A DNA stretch of 42,169 nucleotides from Deltaproteobacteria bacterium (GTDB lineage Bacteria > Desulfobacterota > Deferrisomatia > Deferrisomatales > BM512). Below the pieces are notes generated by a model that had not been told where the DNA came from, searched no databases, and saw nothing but the letters and a program-made list of their open reading frames with translations. A program made the translations under genes and the position numbers. The stretch's first letter is position 1; each line of letters begins with the position of its first letter. Where the stretch lies: NCBI GenBank assembly GCA_002869015.1, contig PKTT01000052.1, positions 1-42,169 of the forward strand, given 5' to 3'. Positions 16,455 through 24,824 of the stretch are shown piece after piece.

Positions 16455-19400
16455 TCAGTCGCCCATCGCCGCGTCTATCTGGCCCATGAACTCTTCATCT
16501 GTGAAGTGTTTAAGGGAGATCGCGCCGGTCGGGCATACGCAGTTGCAGAGGCCATCGCCCTTGCAGATAACGGGGTTGACCCCCGCTTTTTTGAGGGAGC
16601 CGACCTCTTTAAGCTCCACCGCGCCGTAGGTGCATGCGCGAACGCATTCGCCGCAGGCTATGCACTTATCCTCATCGACTGTGCAGACGGAACCGGAGGC
16701 TATTACCGTATCGTTGGCGAGGAGCGCCACCGCCCTGCCCGCCGCGCCATAGGACTGGTTAATGGTCTCGGTGATGTACTTTGGATAGTGCGCCGCGCCG
16801 CAGAGGAAGACGCCGTCGGTCCCGAACTCAACCGGGCGGAGCTTGACGTGCGCCTCTTTGTAGAAGTTGTCGGGGCTTAGCGAGACCTGGAAGGTCTGCG
16901 CGAGCGCCTTGTTGTCGCTGCGGGGGAGGACCGCCGCCGAGAGCACAACCTGATCCGCGTCGATGGCGAGCTTGTTACCCATCACCGGGTCGTCCACCTG
17001 AACCTGTAGCGCGCCGCCCATCTCCTTGACCTCCGGGGCGCTCTCCGGGGTGTAGCGGATGAACTTGACCTCGTTTTCGGAGGCCATCCGGTAGAAGTCC
17101 TCTTTGAAGCCGTAGGTGCGCATATCGCGGAAGAGAACGTATACGTCTCCCTCGGGATTCTTCTCTTTTAGCTTGAGCGCATTCTTAACCGCCTGACCGC
17201 AGCATATCCTTGAGCAGTAGTCTCGCTCCTCATTGCGGCACCCGACACACTGTATCATCACCGTTGTCGCCGCGGAGGTAGCAGTCTCGTCACCCGAGGC
17301 AATCTTACCCTCAAGCTCAAGCTGTGTCATAACGCGCTCATCTTCGCCATACATGTACTCGGTGGGCTTGTACTCCACCGCGCCGGTGGCGAGGATCGCT
17401 ACGCCGTGCTTTATCTGCTTTTTATACTTTCCGTTGAAGACATGGGTCTCGAAGTTGCCAACGTAGCCGTAGACGCCCTCAATAGTGGCGTTGGTGGTAA
17501 CGTGGATTAGGGGGTGCTGGTAGACCCGTTTCACAAGCCCCGCGAGGTACTCCTGAACGTCGAGCCCCTCTATGGTGTAGTGGAGGTTTCGCGCCATGCC
17601 GCCGAGGTCATCCTCTTTTTCGAGGAGGTAAACTTCGTGGCCCTGATCCGCTATTGACAACGAGGAGGTCATGCCCGCGATTCCGCCGCCGACGACAAGC
17701 GCCGCTTTGTTTACGGGCAGGTCAAACTCTTGCAGCGGCTCCAAATGGTGCGCGCGCGCCACCGCCATGCGGACAATGTCCTTGGCCTTCTGGGTGGCGT
17801 TCTCCTTCTCCTTGGCGTGTACCCAGGAGCAGTGCTCACGGATATTCGCCATCTCAAGGTAATACTGGTTGATGCCCGCCTCGCGAAGGGTATCGCGAAA
17901 GAGCTTCTCAAGGGTACGGGGTGAACAAGCGGCGATGATTACGCGGTTTAGCCCCTTTTCCTTGGTTATGTCCGTAATCTCCTGAGCGGAGTTGGTCGCG
18001 CAGCTAAAGAGCTGCTCCTGGGCATACTCGACGCCGGGGAGCGTCATAGCGTACTCGGCTACAGACTGTACGCCGACGATTCGGCTGATGTTCGCGCCGC
18101 AGTGACAGACGAAGACGCCAATCTTAGGCAGCTCCTCCGAAACATCCTTTTCAAGGGGATAGCGCCGCTCGGTGGAGAGCTTGCCGCGCCGGTAGTTTAA
18201 TAGCTCGCCGACCTGAGAGCCCGCCGCAGAGGCTGTGAATACCGACTCCGGGATATCCGTCGGGCCCTGGAAGGCGCCGCTGACGAAGACACCTTTACGG
18301 GAAGTCTCCATCGGGTTTGTGGGGGTCGCCTTGTTAAAGCCGTGCTTATTGAGCTCGATATCGAACTTGGCGCTTAGCCCCTTCACATCCTCCGGCGGCG
18401 CGAGGCCCACCGAGAGGACGACCATATCGAACTCCTCCTCCTTGACTCCCTCGTCCGGGGTGGAGTAGCGGATGGTTACGTTGCCCGTCTCCGGGTCCTC
18501 TCGAACGATGGAGACGTAGCTTCTAAAGAAGCGCACGTCGTCAAGGTCCGCGGTCTTTGAGTAGTAGCGCTCGAAGTCCTTGCCGTAGGAGCGGATGTCG
18601 TTGTGGAAGACGGTGCAGGCGGCATCGGCGTCATGCTCTTTGGTGAGGATCACCTGCTTTTGCGTATAGGTGCAGCAGACCGCTGAGCAGTAGCTGTTAG
18701 CGCCCTCCCTCACCGAGCGTGAGCCCACGCACTGAATCCACGCGACCTTCTTGGGATGGTGAAGGTCGGAGGCCCTTAGCACCTCGCCCTGGTAGGGGCC
18801 GGTGGCGCAGAGCAGGCGCTCGTAGTCCATCGACGTTACGACGTTGGCGTACTCGCCATACTTGTATTCGGCGAGCGCCTTGGGGTCGAAGGGCTCGATG
18901 CCTGGCGCAAGGATAACCGCGCCGACGTTAACATCCACCTTCTCTTCAGCCTGCGTGAAGTCTATCGCGCCCGCCTTACAAACCGATTCGCAGATTCCGC
19001 ACTTCTTCTCTTTGAGATAGAGGCAGGAGTCATCGATGTAGGTGACGAGCGGAACCGCCTGGGCAAAGTAGACGTGGACCGCCTTGTTGTTGGAGATGTC
19101 CTGGTTGAACTCGTCCGGGTACTGCACAGGGCAATACTCCACACAGACGGTGCAACCGGTGCACTTGTCCTCTTTGATGTATCTCGGCTTTTTGGTGAGG
19201 GTGACGTTGAAGTCACCCGCCTCGCCGGAGACGCTCTCAACCTCAGTGTATGTCAGAACTTCTATATTTGGCTGCCGGCCGACCTCGACCAGTTTGGGTG
19301 AGAGTATTCACATCGAGCAGTCATTGGTCGGGAATGTCTTATCCAGCTGCGCCATATGGCCGCCGATGGAGGGAGACTTCTCGACCAGGTAGACCTTGAA

Positions 19401-19538
19401 CCCCGCGGAGCTCAGGTCGAGGGCGGTCTGTATGCCGCTTATGCCGCCGCCGACGACCATGACGTCTCCGAACTCGCCCTTTGAAAGGGAGGCCCTGAGC
19501 GCGTCAAATTGCTCGGTTGTTATGAGCTCATTTCCCAT
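16455..19538 (-). CDS. bamE: Class II benzoyl-CoA reductase subunit BamE (HdrA-like flavoprotein, UGA = Sec77)
   Basis: A 1027-residue double HdrA-like flavoprotein if the TGA at 19310-19308 is read as selenocysteine. Residues 24-77 form the first FAD region ([13 protein letters not shown], then [19 protein letters not shown]). U stands where HdrA proteins have a conserved Cys. A 4Fe-4S motif follows ([12 protein letters not shown]), then [16 protein letters not shown] motif lies near 480, and a second Rossmann FAD module ([13 protein letters not shown]) near 615. The C-terminal ferredoxin is [11 protein letters not shown] with CNCVCP. HdrA is the site of flavin-based electron bifurcation, thought to drive low-potential electrons to BamBC. 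The downstream frame continues without frameshift to TGA 16455. Without Sec readthrough only 76 residues would be made. Confidence 0.94.
19275..19310 (-). promoter_or_regulatory. UGA-selenocysteine codon and SECIS-like hairpin in bamE
   Basis: The TGA is at 19310-19308. From 16 nt downstream CTGGTC pairs with GGCCGG (19292-19275, four Watson-Crick and two G-U pairs) around the loop GAGGTC. The loop contains GGUC, like the Escherichia coli fdhF SECIS, with GU 25-26 nt after the UGA. The position and loop fit a bacterial SECIS well. Confidence 0.75.
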
Positions 19539-19592
19539 TTTGCTTGCCTCATTAACTATGCGCCCTCAATGCCGCTCGGGCGCGTTGTTTGA

Positions 19593-20744
19593 CTACAGTA
19601 GTTCAGCCAGTATCTCGGTGATATCCTTGACCTCAAGCGACTCGCTGTCGGCCATACCGAGGCGGCTATCCTCCAACATGGTTATGCAGTAGGGGCAGGA
19701 GGTGGCGAGTATGCTTGCGCCCACCTTTGCCGCCTGCTCGACCCTTATGTCGGAGAAGCGCTCACCTTTGGGGGTGTCCATCCAGACGCGCCCTCCCCCG
19801 CCACCGCAGCAGAGGGAGTTTTCACGGTTCTCGGGCAGCTCGGTGAAGTCGAGGCCGGGGACCGCTTTCAAAAGGTCGCGTGGCTCCTCGTAGATACCGT
19901 TATGGCGGCCTAGGTAGCAGGGGTCGTGGTAGGTGACCCGCTTTTCAAGCTCACCGTTAAGCACCAGGCGCCCGGCATCAACCAGCTCTTTTAAGTACTG
20001 ATTTATATGGACCACCTCGAAGTGGACCATGAACTCCGGGTACTCGTTTTTGAAGGTGTGGTAGCAGTGCGGCGAAGAAACCAGGACGCGCTTTACGCCA
20101 TTGTCGATGAAGGTCTTGATGTTGTCCTTGGCGAGCTTTTTGAAGACCTCTTCGTCGCCGGCCTTTCGAATCGACTCACCGCAGCAGTTCTCCTTGGTGC
20201 CTAGGATGCCGAAGCTGACCCCCGCCGCTTTTAAAAGCTTGGCGGTAGCAGCCGCAACCTTCTGGAGCCTCTTGTCGAAGCTGAGGTAACAGCCTGAGAA
20301 GTAGAGAATCTCCATATCCTCAGTGAACTCAGCCACCCCGGCGGCCTTGCCCCAATCGCCGCGCGTCGCGCGGTCTTCGCCGAGGGGATTGCCTGTGCCG
20401 GAGAGGTTGCCTGCCACCGCGCGTACCGGCTTTACATGCTCAGGGAAGACGCCGTACTCGGTGGCGATTCTCCTCAAGGCGATGCCCGACTGTATCTGGC
20501 TTACGTCGCGGGGACAGCGCTCGGGGCACCTGCCGCATGTTGAGCAGCGCCAGATCTCCTCATTTTCAATCTCCGTCATCCCGAAGGAGGCCTGACGGAC
20601 AATCTTCCTCATGCTGAACTGGCGCACGTTGTTCCAGGGGCAAACGGTGTCGCAAAGCCCGCACTGAAAGCAGCGCTTAAAGCGTTCGCCGCCCGAGTCC
20701 TTTATTATCTCAACAATTTCTTTGTAATCGGCTACGTTATCCAC
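19593..20744 (-). CDS. bamD: Class II benzoyl-CoA reductase subunit BamD (HdrD/HdrB-like)
   Basis: A 383-residue iron-sulfur protein. The N-terminus has two [4Fe-4S] motifs, CFQCGLCDTVCPW and CSTCGRCPERCP. The rest has two CCG domains: SGCYLSFDKR with NCCGESIRKAG, and DPCYLGRHNG with SLCCGGGGGRVW and SCPYC. CCG domains hold non-cubane clusters in heterodisulfide reductases. In the Bam complex this subunit links BamE to the BamBC catalytic module. The start is GTG 20744, with GAGG 7 nt before it. It follows bamC after 48 nt and precedes bamE by 54 nt. Confidence 0.94.
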   Translation of the reverse strand: MDNVADYKEIVEIIKDSGGERFKRCFQCGLCDTVCPWNNVRQFSMRKIVRQASFGMTEIENEEIWRCSTCGRCPERCPRDVSQIQSGIALRRIATEYGVFPEHVKPVRAVAGNLSGTGNPLGEDRATRGDWGKAAGVAEFTEDMEILYFSGCYLSFDKRLQKVAAATAKLLKAAGVSFGILGTKENCCGESIRKAGDEEVFKKLAKDNIKTFIDNGVKRVLVSSPHCYHTFKNEYPEFMVHFEVVHINQYLKELVDAGRLVLNGELEKRVTYHDPCYLGRHNGIYEEPRDLLKAVPGLDFTELPENRENSLCCGGGGGRVWMDTPKGERFSDIRVEQAAKVGASILATSCPYCITMLEDSRLGMADSESLEVKDITEILAELL

Positions 20745-20792
20745 GATTCGACCTCACGGAGCGTGTTTTAAAGGGGCCTCCCTTAGGGGCGG

Positions 20793-21344
20793 CTAATCCT
20801 CTTTCTTGGTAAGCCGCGCGACCGACTCCGCGACCTTGTGGAGGCCAAACTTGTCTACGAGGTGCTCAAGTCCAAGCTCCATCTCGGAGACCTTGGGCTG
20901 CTCCTCCTCTTCATCCACCTCTACTTCACGCTCCTCATACTCAAGGGCGCCGACCATGCACCACTTGACGCAAAGGGGCTCATCAAGCGCGGGGATCGAT
21001 TCGCACATATCGCACTTTAGCGGCAGGCCGGAGTCCGGCTCTTTGAAATCACCGCGAGATGGACAAGATGCACGGCAGAACTCGCACTCCTTGTACTCCT
21101 TGCCGTCTAATATGTAGGAGTTACGGCCCAGGCACTCTGCGGGGGTGTACTCGCCCGCATAGACCGGTACGTAGATGTCCTCCAGAGGACGGCGGATGAC
21201 GCTGATGCGCGAGCGCGCCGGGTTATTGGAGGAGTATTTGGGCTCGGAGTGGAAGGCGGAGCACGCCATCTCGCACGCACGGCACCCGTTACAGAGATCT
21301 GCGTTGACCTTTATCGACTTTACCGTTTTAGTTTTTTTAGCCAT
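20793..21344 (-). CDS. bamC: Class II benzoyl-CoA reductase electron-transfer subunit BamC
   Basis: A 183-residue ferredoxin-like subunit with several [4Fe-4S] motifs. CNGCRACEMAC lies at residues 17-27, CEFCRASCPSR near 92, and CDMCESIP with CVKWC near 115-130. An acidic segment (EVDEEEEQPK, about 146) and a helical tail follow. It is the direct partner of BamB, carrying electrons to the tungsten active site. ATG 21344 follows AAGG; the gap to bamB is 29 nt. Cys count and order fit BamC and related AOR small subunits. Confidence 0.93.
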   Translation of the reverse strand: MAKKTKTVKSIKVNADLCNGCRACEMACSAFHSEPKYSSNNPARSRISVIRRPLEDIYVPVYAGEYTPAECLGRNSYILDGKEYKECEFCRASCPSRGDFKEPDSGLPLKCDMCESIPALDEPLCVKWCMVGALEYEEREVEVDEEEEQPKVSEMELGLEHLVDKFGLHKVAESVARLTKKED

Positions 21345-21373
21345 GGCGAATACCTTTTCGCTTTATGTTCCCG

Positions 21374-23365
21374 TTATTCGGATGCGGATTCCTGGGGTGC
21401 GTCCGCGCCCGCTTTGAGGATACCCTTCGCCAGGAACTCGTCGGCTACGTAGCCGAGGCCAAGGTCCCTTAAGGACTCCTCGGTGGGGATGCCGTCGTCG
21501 TTCCAGCCTTTGAATTTGTAGTATGCGCTGAGCAGCTCCGCCTCGTACTCAGGGAAGCGTTTTTTCCAGTGGTTTTCCGGGGGCTTTTCATCGGCGCGGC
21601 GCATACCGCGGCGGATGTTGTTTGCCCGGACCAGCGTTCTGTAACGTTTGACCGCCTTGGTGAGTTTCTCCTCATCCATCGGGATGCCGGAGCCTGCCTC
21701 AATGAATTTGGGGTAGTTGTGTATATGGTATGGAGGCTTCAGCGGGAAGGAGGAGAGGCCCGCGCACATGCCGAGGGCGTCATCGATGTAGTGCATCATC
21801 TCCATCCAGTCGACTATCTCACAGCACATATCAATGGTGGGATAGTAGGGGTTTGAGAATTCGCCCCTGAACTCCCACTTCATGAGGTAATCCTTGAACT
21901 TGTCGTCGGGGACCTGAATCCAGTCTTTGACGAACGCCTCCCGCTCCTCCACCGTGGCGAAGGGGGCCTGCGGGAACTGCCCCTCGATCTGGGTGATGTT
22001 CATCTTCTCGCCGGTGGAGTACATGAGGAAGTAGACGGGGTTCATCATGCCGAGCTTAAGGGGCAGCTGCTCGATCTTCTTGATGTTGTTGTGGGCATAC
22101 TCCTCGGCCCCGTTGCCGATCTCCTTCGCCGCCCAGTAGGTGCCGTTGGCGAGGATGTTGCCGATGCCCTTCCTGTTGACGATCATGTCGAGGAGGTAAT
22201 AGAAGCGCCCCTCGTTCTCCTCCGGCAAGCCGGGGAAGTCTTCGGGTTTCAGAATTCCCGCCTCAAGGAGTTCCAGCGCGAAGGCCATCACCTGCGGCGC
22301 AGAGAAGCCGTCAACGCCATGCTCGGTGGCCGCCTGCGCGATGCCGAGGCCAAACTCCAGGTCGGAGAAAGCGGCCATCGTGTAGGTGAGCTTGGAGAAG
22401 CACTTCATCATGTAGGTATCCATGCCGGGGGGCTGGATAGTGGCGCCGCAGGTCATCGGGCAGTTGTAGCAGCTTATGAGACGACGCTGCATAGAGTTCA
22501 TCGTCTCTTCCCAATCCTTTGCGATCTCCTCATTCCAGAAGTCGCGGCGGCGCACCCTTGAGTTACCCCACATGAAGTTCTCGGTGTGCCACTTCTCGTC
22601 GTGGACCTTCATCTCCTGGGGGGAGCCTAGGCCGGCGAGGATTGGCATGACATTGGGGATGGGGTTTTCATTTCTAAAGCGTATGTAGTCCATCACCTCG
22701 TAGCAGAGGTCGAAGTAGCGGTCGGGCTCTGCGAGGTTGATATCCTTGGTGCCGCGAACGACAATAGCCTTTACGCCCTTATCGCCCATCACCGCGCCGA
22801 TACCGCCGCGGCTTGCGCTTGAGCGGCCCTGCTCGATTGAGGCGAAGTAGACCCTGTTCTCTCCGGCGGCGCCTATGGCGGCGACCTGGGCTTTGGGCTC
22901 GTTAAGCTCTTCGCAGATTATTTTGGAGGTTTCGATTGCGCCCTTGCCCTTGAGGTGTGAGGCGTCGCGAATCTCTACCTTGTCGTTGTTGATCCAGATG
23001 TAGACGAGGTCCTTTGACTTGCCGCTCAGGATGATCTTGTCGTAACCGGCGTACTTGATCTCCGGCGCGAGAAAGCCGCCCATCATAGAGAAGCACATAA
23101 GCTCCGTCTGGGGGGAAAGCGTCGTTATGATCGTGCGGTTACAACCCGTCGCGGGGGTACCGCAGAGGAGCCCGGCGCTGAAGATAAGGAGGTTGTCTTC
23201 GGAGAATGGCTCAGTCTCCGGCGGGACACGATCCCACATTATTTTGGCGTTGGTGCCGAGCCCGCCGAGGTAGAGCTCGGTATCTACAACGTCACTCTCC
23301 ACCCGGTCGTAGCTGCCCCGGGTGAGGTCGATTTCGAGGTTGTACCCTGTCTCTGCGTACCTCAT
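21374..23365 (-). CDS. bamB: Class II benzoyl-CoA reductase catalytic subunit BamB (tungsten AOR family)
   Basis: A 663-residue aldehyde:ferredoxin oxidoreductase-family protein. It is the active-site subunit that reduces benzoyl-CoA to cyclohexa-1,5-diene-1-carbonyl-CoA at a tungsten-bis-pterin. Visible features are GGLGTNAKIMWDRVPPETEP and GTPATGCNRTI at the N-terminal pterin-binding domain, SRGGIGAVMGDKGVKAIVVRG (about 185-205), the cluster/pterin segment SCYNCPMTCGA (about 302), and CAGLSSFPLKPP (about 548). The full AOR length is present. ATG 23365 has GAGAGG upstream. Its membership in the contiguous bamBCDEFGHI set, rather than similarity alone, supports the benzoyl-CoA assignment over other AORs. 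Confidence 0.96.
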   Translation of the reverse strand: MRYAETGYNLEIDLTRGSYDRVESDVVDTELYLGGLGTNAKIMWDRVPPETEPFSEDNLLIFSAGLLCGTPATGCNRTIITTLSPQTELMCFSMMGGFLAPEIKYAGYDKIILSGKSKDLVYIWINNDKVEIRDASHLKGKGAIETSKIICEELNEPKAQVAAIGAAGENRVYFASIEQGRSSASRGGIGAVMGDKGVKAIVVRGTKDINLAEPDRYFDLCYEVMDYIRFRNENPIPNVMPILAGLGSPQEMKVHDEKWHTENFMWGNSRVRRRDFWNEEIAKDWEETMNSMQRRLISCYNCPMTCGATIQPPGMDTYMMKCFSKLTYTMAAFSDLEFGLGIAQAATEHGVDGFSAPQVMAFALELLEAGILKPEDFPGLPEENEGRFYYLLDMIVNRKGIGNILANGTYWAAKEIGNGAEEYAHNNIKKIEQLPLKLGMMNPVYFLMYSTGEKMNITQIEGQFPQAPFATVEEREAFVKDWIQVPDDKFKDYLMKWEFRGEFSNPYYPTIDMCCEIVDWMEMMHYIDDALGMCAGLSSFPLKPPYHIHNYPKFIEAGSGIPMDEEKLTKAVKRYRTLVRANNIRRGMRRADEKPPENHWKKRFPEYEAELLSAYYKFKGWNDDGIPTEESLRDLGLGYVADEFLAKGILKAGADAPQESASE

Positions 23366-23406
23366 CTCATTTCCTCTCCGTAAAACCCCTGCCTGTTATT
23401 TTCCGC

Positions 23407-23450
23407 CGGGCAGAGGGTTGCCCGTTAAAGCTCATGCGCTAATTTGGCGC
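23407..23450 (-). other. Two hairpins in the bamB leader
   Basis: The 85-nt gap between the GNAT gene and bamB contains CGGGCA-GAGGGT-TGCCCG (23407-23424, perfect 6-bp stem) and GCGC-TAATTTG-GCGC (23436-23450). Neither is followed by a T-run on the minus strand, so they are more likely mRNA stability or processing elements than terminators. No sigma54 box was found here. Confidence 0.4.
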
Positions 23451-23879
23451 TTACAGTTTATAGATAAGATTAATAAAGCTCGATCTGTCGAAGCCGACAG
23501 CTTTAAAGAAGGAGAGCATATCTACCGCGTCCCACTTGACCGAGGTATATATGTTGGTTATTCCCCTCTCCTTGAAGACCTCGAAGAGCCTCTTTATCAT
23601 CGCCTTGCCGACGCCGCCGCCCATCATCTTGGGGTCCACGCCGACCATATCCAGCCAGCCGCTGCGGGGCATTCCGAACCCCTCACCCTTCTCCTCGCCG
23701 ATGATGAAACCTACAACCTTGCCGCCCTTTAACGCGACAAAACCGGGCCGCCTCACATCACCGACGTGCTCCTCCATCATCTTGCTCCACTCGGCGGAGA
23801 CCTTGCCCTTGGTGATGACCTTCTGTATCGCTACTATAGAGGGGATATCGGTTTGCGTGAGCTCTCTGACTTCAACCAT
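23451..23879 (-). CDS. GNAT-family N-acetyltransferase
   Basis: A 142-residue GCN5-related acetyltransferase. The acetyl-CoA region is DMVGVDPKMMGGGVGKAMIKR (residues 78-97 and on), a variant of the V-x(2)-x-x-G-x-G-x-G/A pyrophosphate motif. The fold ends with the FFKAVGFDRS strand. The start is ATG 23879 with AGGAG 6 nt upstream. It lies 9 nt after the small DUF2080-like gene and 85 nt before bamB, so it probably shares the bam transcript. Its substrate is unknown: RimI-like protein acetylation, control of the CoA ligases by lysine acetylation, or a toxin role with the small neighbour are all open. Confidence 0.85.
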   Translation of the reverse strand: MVEVRELTQTDIPSIVAIQKVITKGKVSAEWSKMMEEHVGDVRRPGFVALKGGKVVGFIIGEEKGEGFGMPRSGWLDMVGVDPKMMGGGVGKAMIKRLFEVFKERGITNIYTSVKWDAVDMLSFFKAVGFDRSSFINLIYKL

Positions 23880-23888
23880 TGGAGACTC

Positions 23889-24086
23889 CTAATCTATCCT
23901 GATAATCTTAACGTGCTTACCGATCCACTCCGGGGGCAGATAGACGCGCCCGCTGTTGCCGCTCTGGCGCACCTCTTTCTCTATCATCTCCTCACCCCAC
24001 ACCTCGAACTTGGAGGCAGGTATCTGAGGACGCCCCTCTGTCTCCTGGAGATCGACCCCGTTACCAGTTTTCTTGCGTTGATCCAT
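23889..24086 (-). CDS. Small DUF2080-like / AbrB-like protein
   Basis: A 65-residue protein. The core IEKEVRQSGNSGRVYLPPEW and the ending IGKHVKIIRID resemble the DUF2080 family (labelled transposon-encoded) and the swapped-hairpin AbrB fold of antitoxin-type DNA-binding proteins. I place the start at ATG 24086, with AGAGGAG 6 nt upstream, rather than the in-frame GTG at 24119. It is the first gene of the run leading into GNAT and bamB, just after a promoter-like stretch and a 15-bp palindrome that it might bind. No transposase is nearby. DNA binding is inference from the fold-like pattern. Confidence 0.65.
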   Translation of the reverse strand: MDQRKKTGNGVDLQETEGRPQIPASKFEVWGEEMIEKEVRQSGNSGRVYLPPEWIGKHVKIIRID

Positions 24087-24142
24087 AGGGATCTCCTCTT
24101 TGCACCTGGATTTTTCCACGCCTTGTAGAGGGATAGTCGTAC

Positions 24143-24195
24143 AGCTACTTAGTAGCTATACGGTAACCATAACAAGGCTACCATAAAGCCGTCAA
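24143..24195 (-). promoter_or_regulatory. Putative promoter and 15-bp palindrome ahead of the bam run
   Basis: The minus strand has TTGACG (24195-24190) and TATGGT (24171-24166) 18 nt apart, a fair sigma70-like pair. Just past the expected start lies AGCTACT-T-AGTAGCT (24143-24157), a perfect 7-bp inverted repeat with a 1-nt centre, shaped like a repressor operator. It would control the DUF2080-GNAT-bam transcript. No sigma54 consensus and no GGTT-N7-ACCG element is present here. Confidence 0.4.
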
Positions 24196-24304
24196 GGGTC
24201 AAGATGCCTCAACGGCGTTATCTAAAAAGATGTTTTGAAAATAATTTTCTCTGTAATGCGGGATGGCATGGAGGAAGAGTGGCTCTGCGCCTTGAGAATT
24301 TAAA

Positions 24305-24538
24305 TCAGCATTTCTTCGTGTAGATGATTTTAAAGCGGGAGGGGTCTTCGTCGGCGTCTATGCAGCTGGTGCAGGGGTATAGGGAATCCGCGCAGATCTT
24401 CTTGAATTCTTCGAGCCTGACTTCAAATCCAGCTTCGCGGTAGGCTTCAACAAGTTCGCTTAAACGAGGTTCTGTTGCGACGGTTCTGCGCTCCCACCCC
24501 TCTTGCTCCGGTAATCCATTCTTTTTACAACCGCTCAT
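24305..24538 (-). CDS. Small Cys-containing protein of unknown function
   Basis: A 77-residue protein with no family I recognise. Cysteines are at CKKNG near the start, KICADSLYPCTSCIDADED in the second half and the last residue. The CTSC pair could bind metal. The middle (LSELVEAYREAGFEVRLEEF) looks like a helix followed by a strand. Its ATG is 4 nt past the ferredoxin stop with GGTGA overlapping, so it belongs to the activase operon as its last gene. Its conservation beside such activases would be the quickest route to a role. Confidence 0.7.
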   Translation of the reverse strand: MSGCKKNGLPEQEGWERRTVATEPRLSELVEAYREAGFEVRLEEFKKICADSLYPCTSCIDADEDPSRFKIIYTKKC

Positions 24539-24542
24539 AACT

Positions 24543-24824
24543 TCACCAGCTATGGCTTATCGAGCCGAAGGGGCAGGCGGCTACGCAGGGCAAGGTTTCA
24601 AAGTCCTCCCCTGCCTTGCAGGGCGCGCACTCATAGCGCAGCTTCTTGCGCTTTAACTCGTCAACCGCTATTGCGATATCTCCATAGGGGTCCTCCTCCT
24701 CGACGAGGAGCGAGGCGGGGCATGCTTTTACGCAGGGGCGCGCCTCGCAGGTGGCGCAGGGGGCCGTATCTACTGTTATGTAGAACTCGCCCTCTCCATC
24801 AGCGTAACCGTAGTTGGCGATCAT
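24543..24824 (-). CDS. Small 2x[4Fe-4S] ferredoxin-like protein of the activase operon
   Basis: A 93-residue protein with exactly eight cysteines in two sets: C23, C26, C31, C35 (CATCEARPCVKAC) and C66, C69, C80, C84 (CAPC then PCVAAC). Each can hold a [4Fe-4S] cluster, though the spacing differs from ordinary bacterial ferredoxins and is closer to FeS subunits of oxidoreductases. ATG 24824 overlaps the stop of the upstream ATPase gene (ATGA), implying coupled translation. Class I benzoyl-CoA reductases use a ferredoxin to reduce their ATPase module; here it may reduce the adjacent ATPase pair. That is inference from order and cluster content. Confidence 0.8.
   Translation of the reverse strand: MIANYGYADGEGEFYITVDTAPCATCEARPCVKACPASLLVEEEDPYGDIAIAVDELKRKKLRYECAPCKAGEDFETLPCVAACPFGSISHSW

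Noticed and set aside
15648-19538. bamE and bamF as frameshifted or broken pseudogenes
   Set aside because: Both interruptions are single TGA codons without frame change, exactly at conserved Cys positions, with intact similarity on both sides and SECIS-like hairpins.
20405-20419. GGTT-N7-ACCG match inside bamD
   Set aside because: It lies in coding sequence with a GC-rich centre unlike the AT-rich intergenic copies; one such match is expected by chance over the coding DNA.
24305-24307. Terminal TGA of the 77-aa gene as a third selenocysteine (after KKC)
   Set aside because: The frame beyond the TGA runs only about 26 codons of unremarkable sequence (CHPALQRKLFSKH and so on) with no family match; it is a normal stop.
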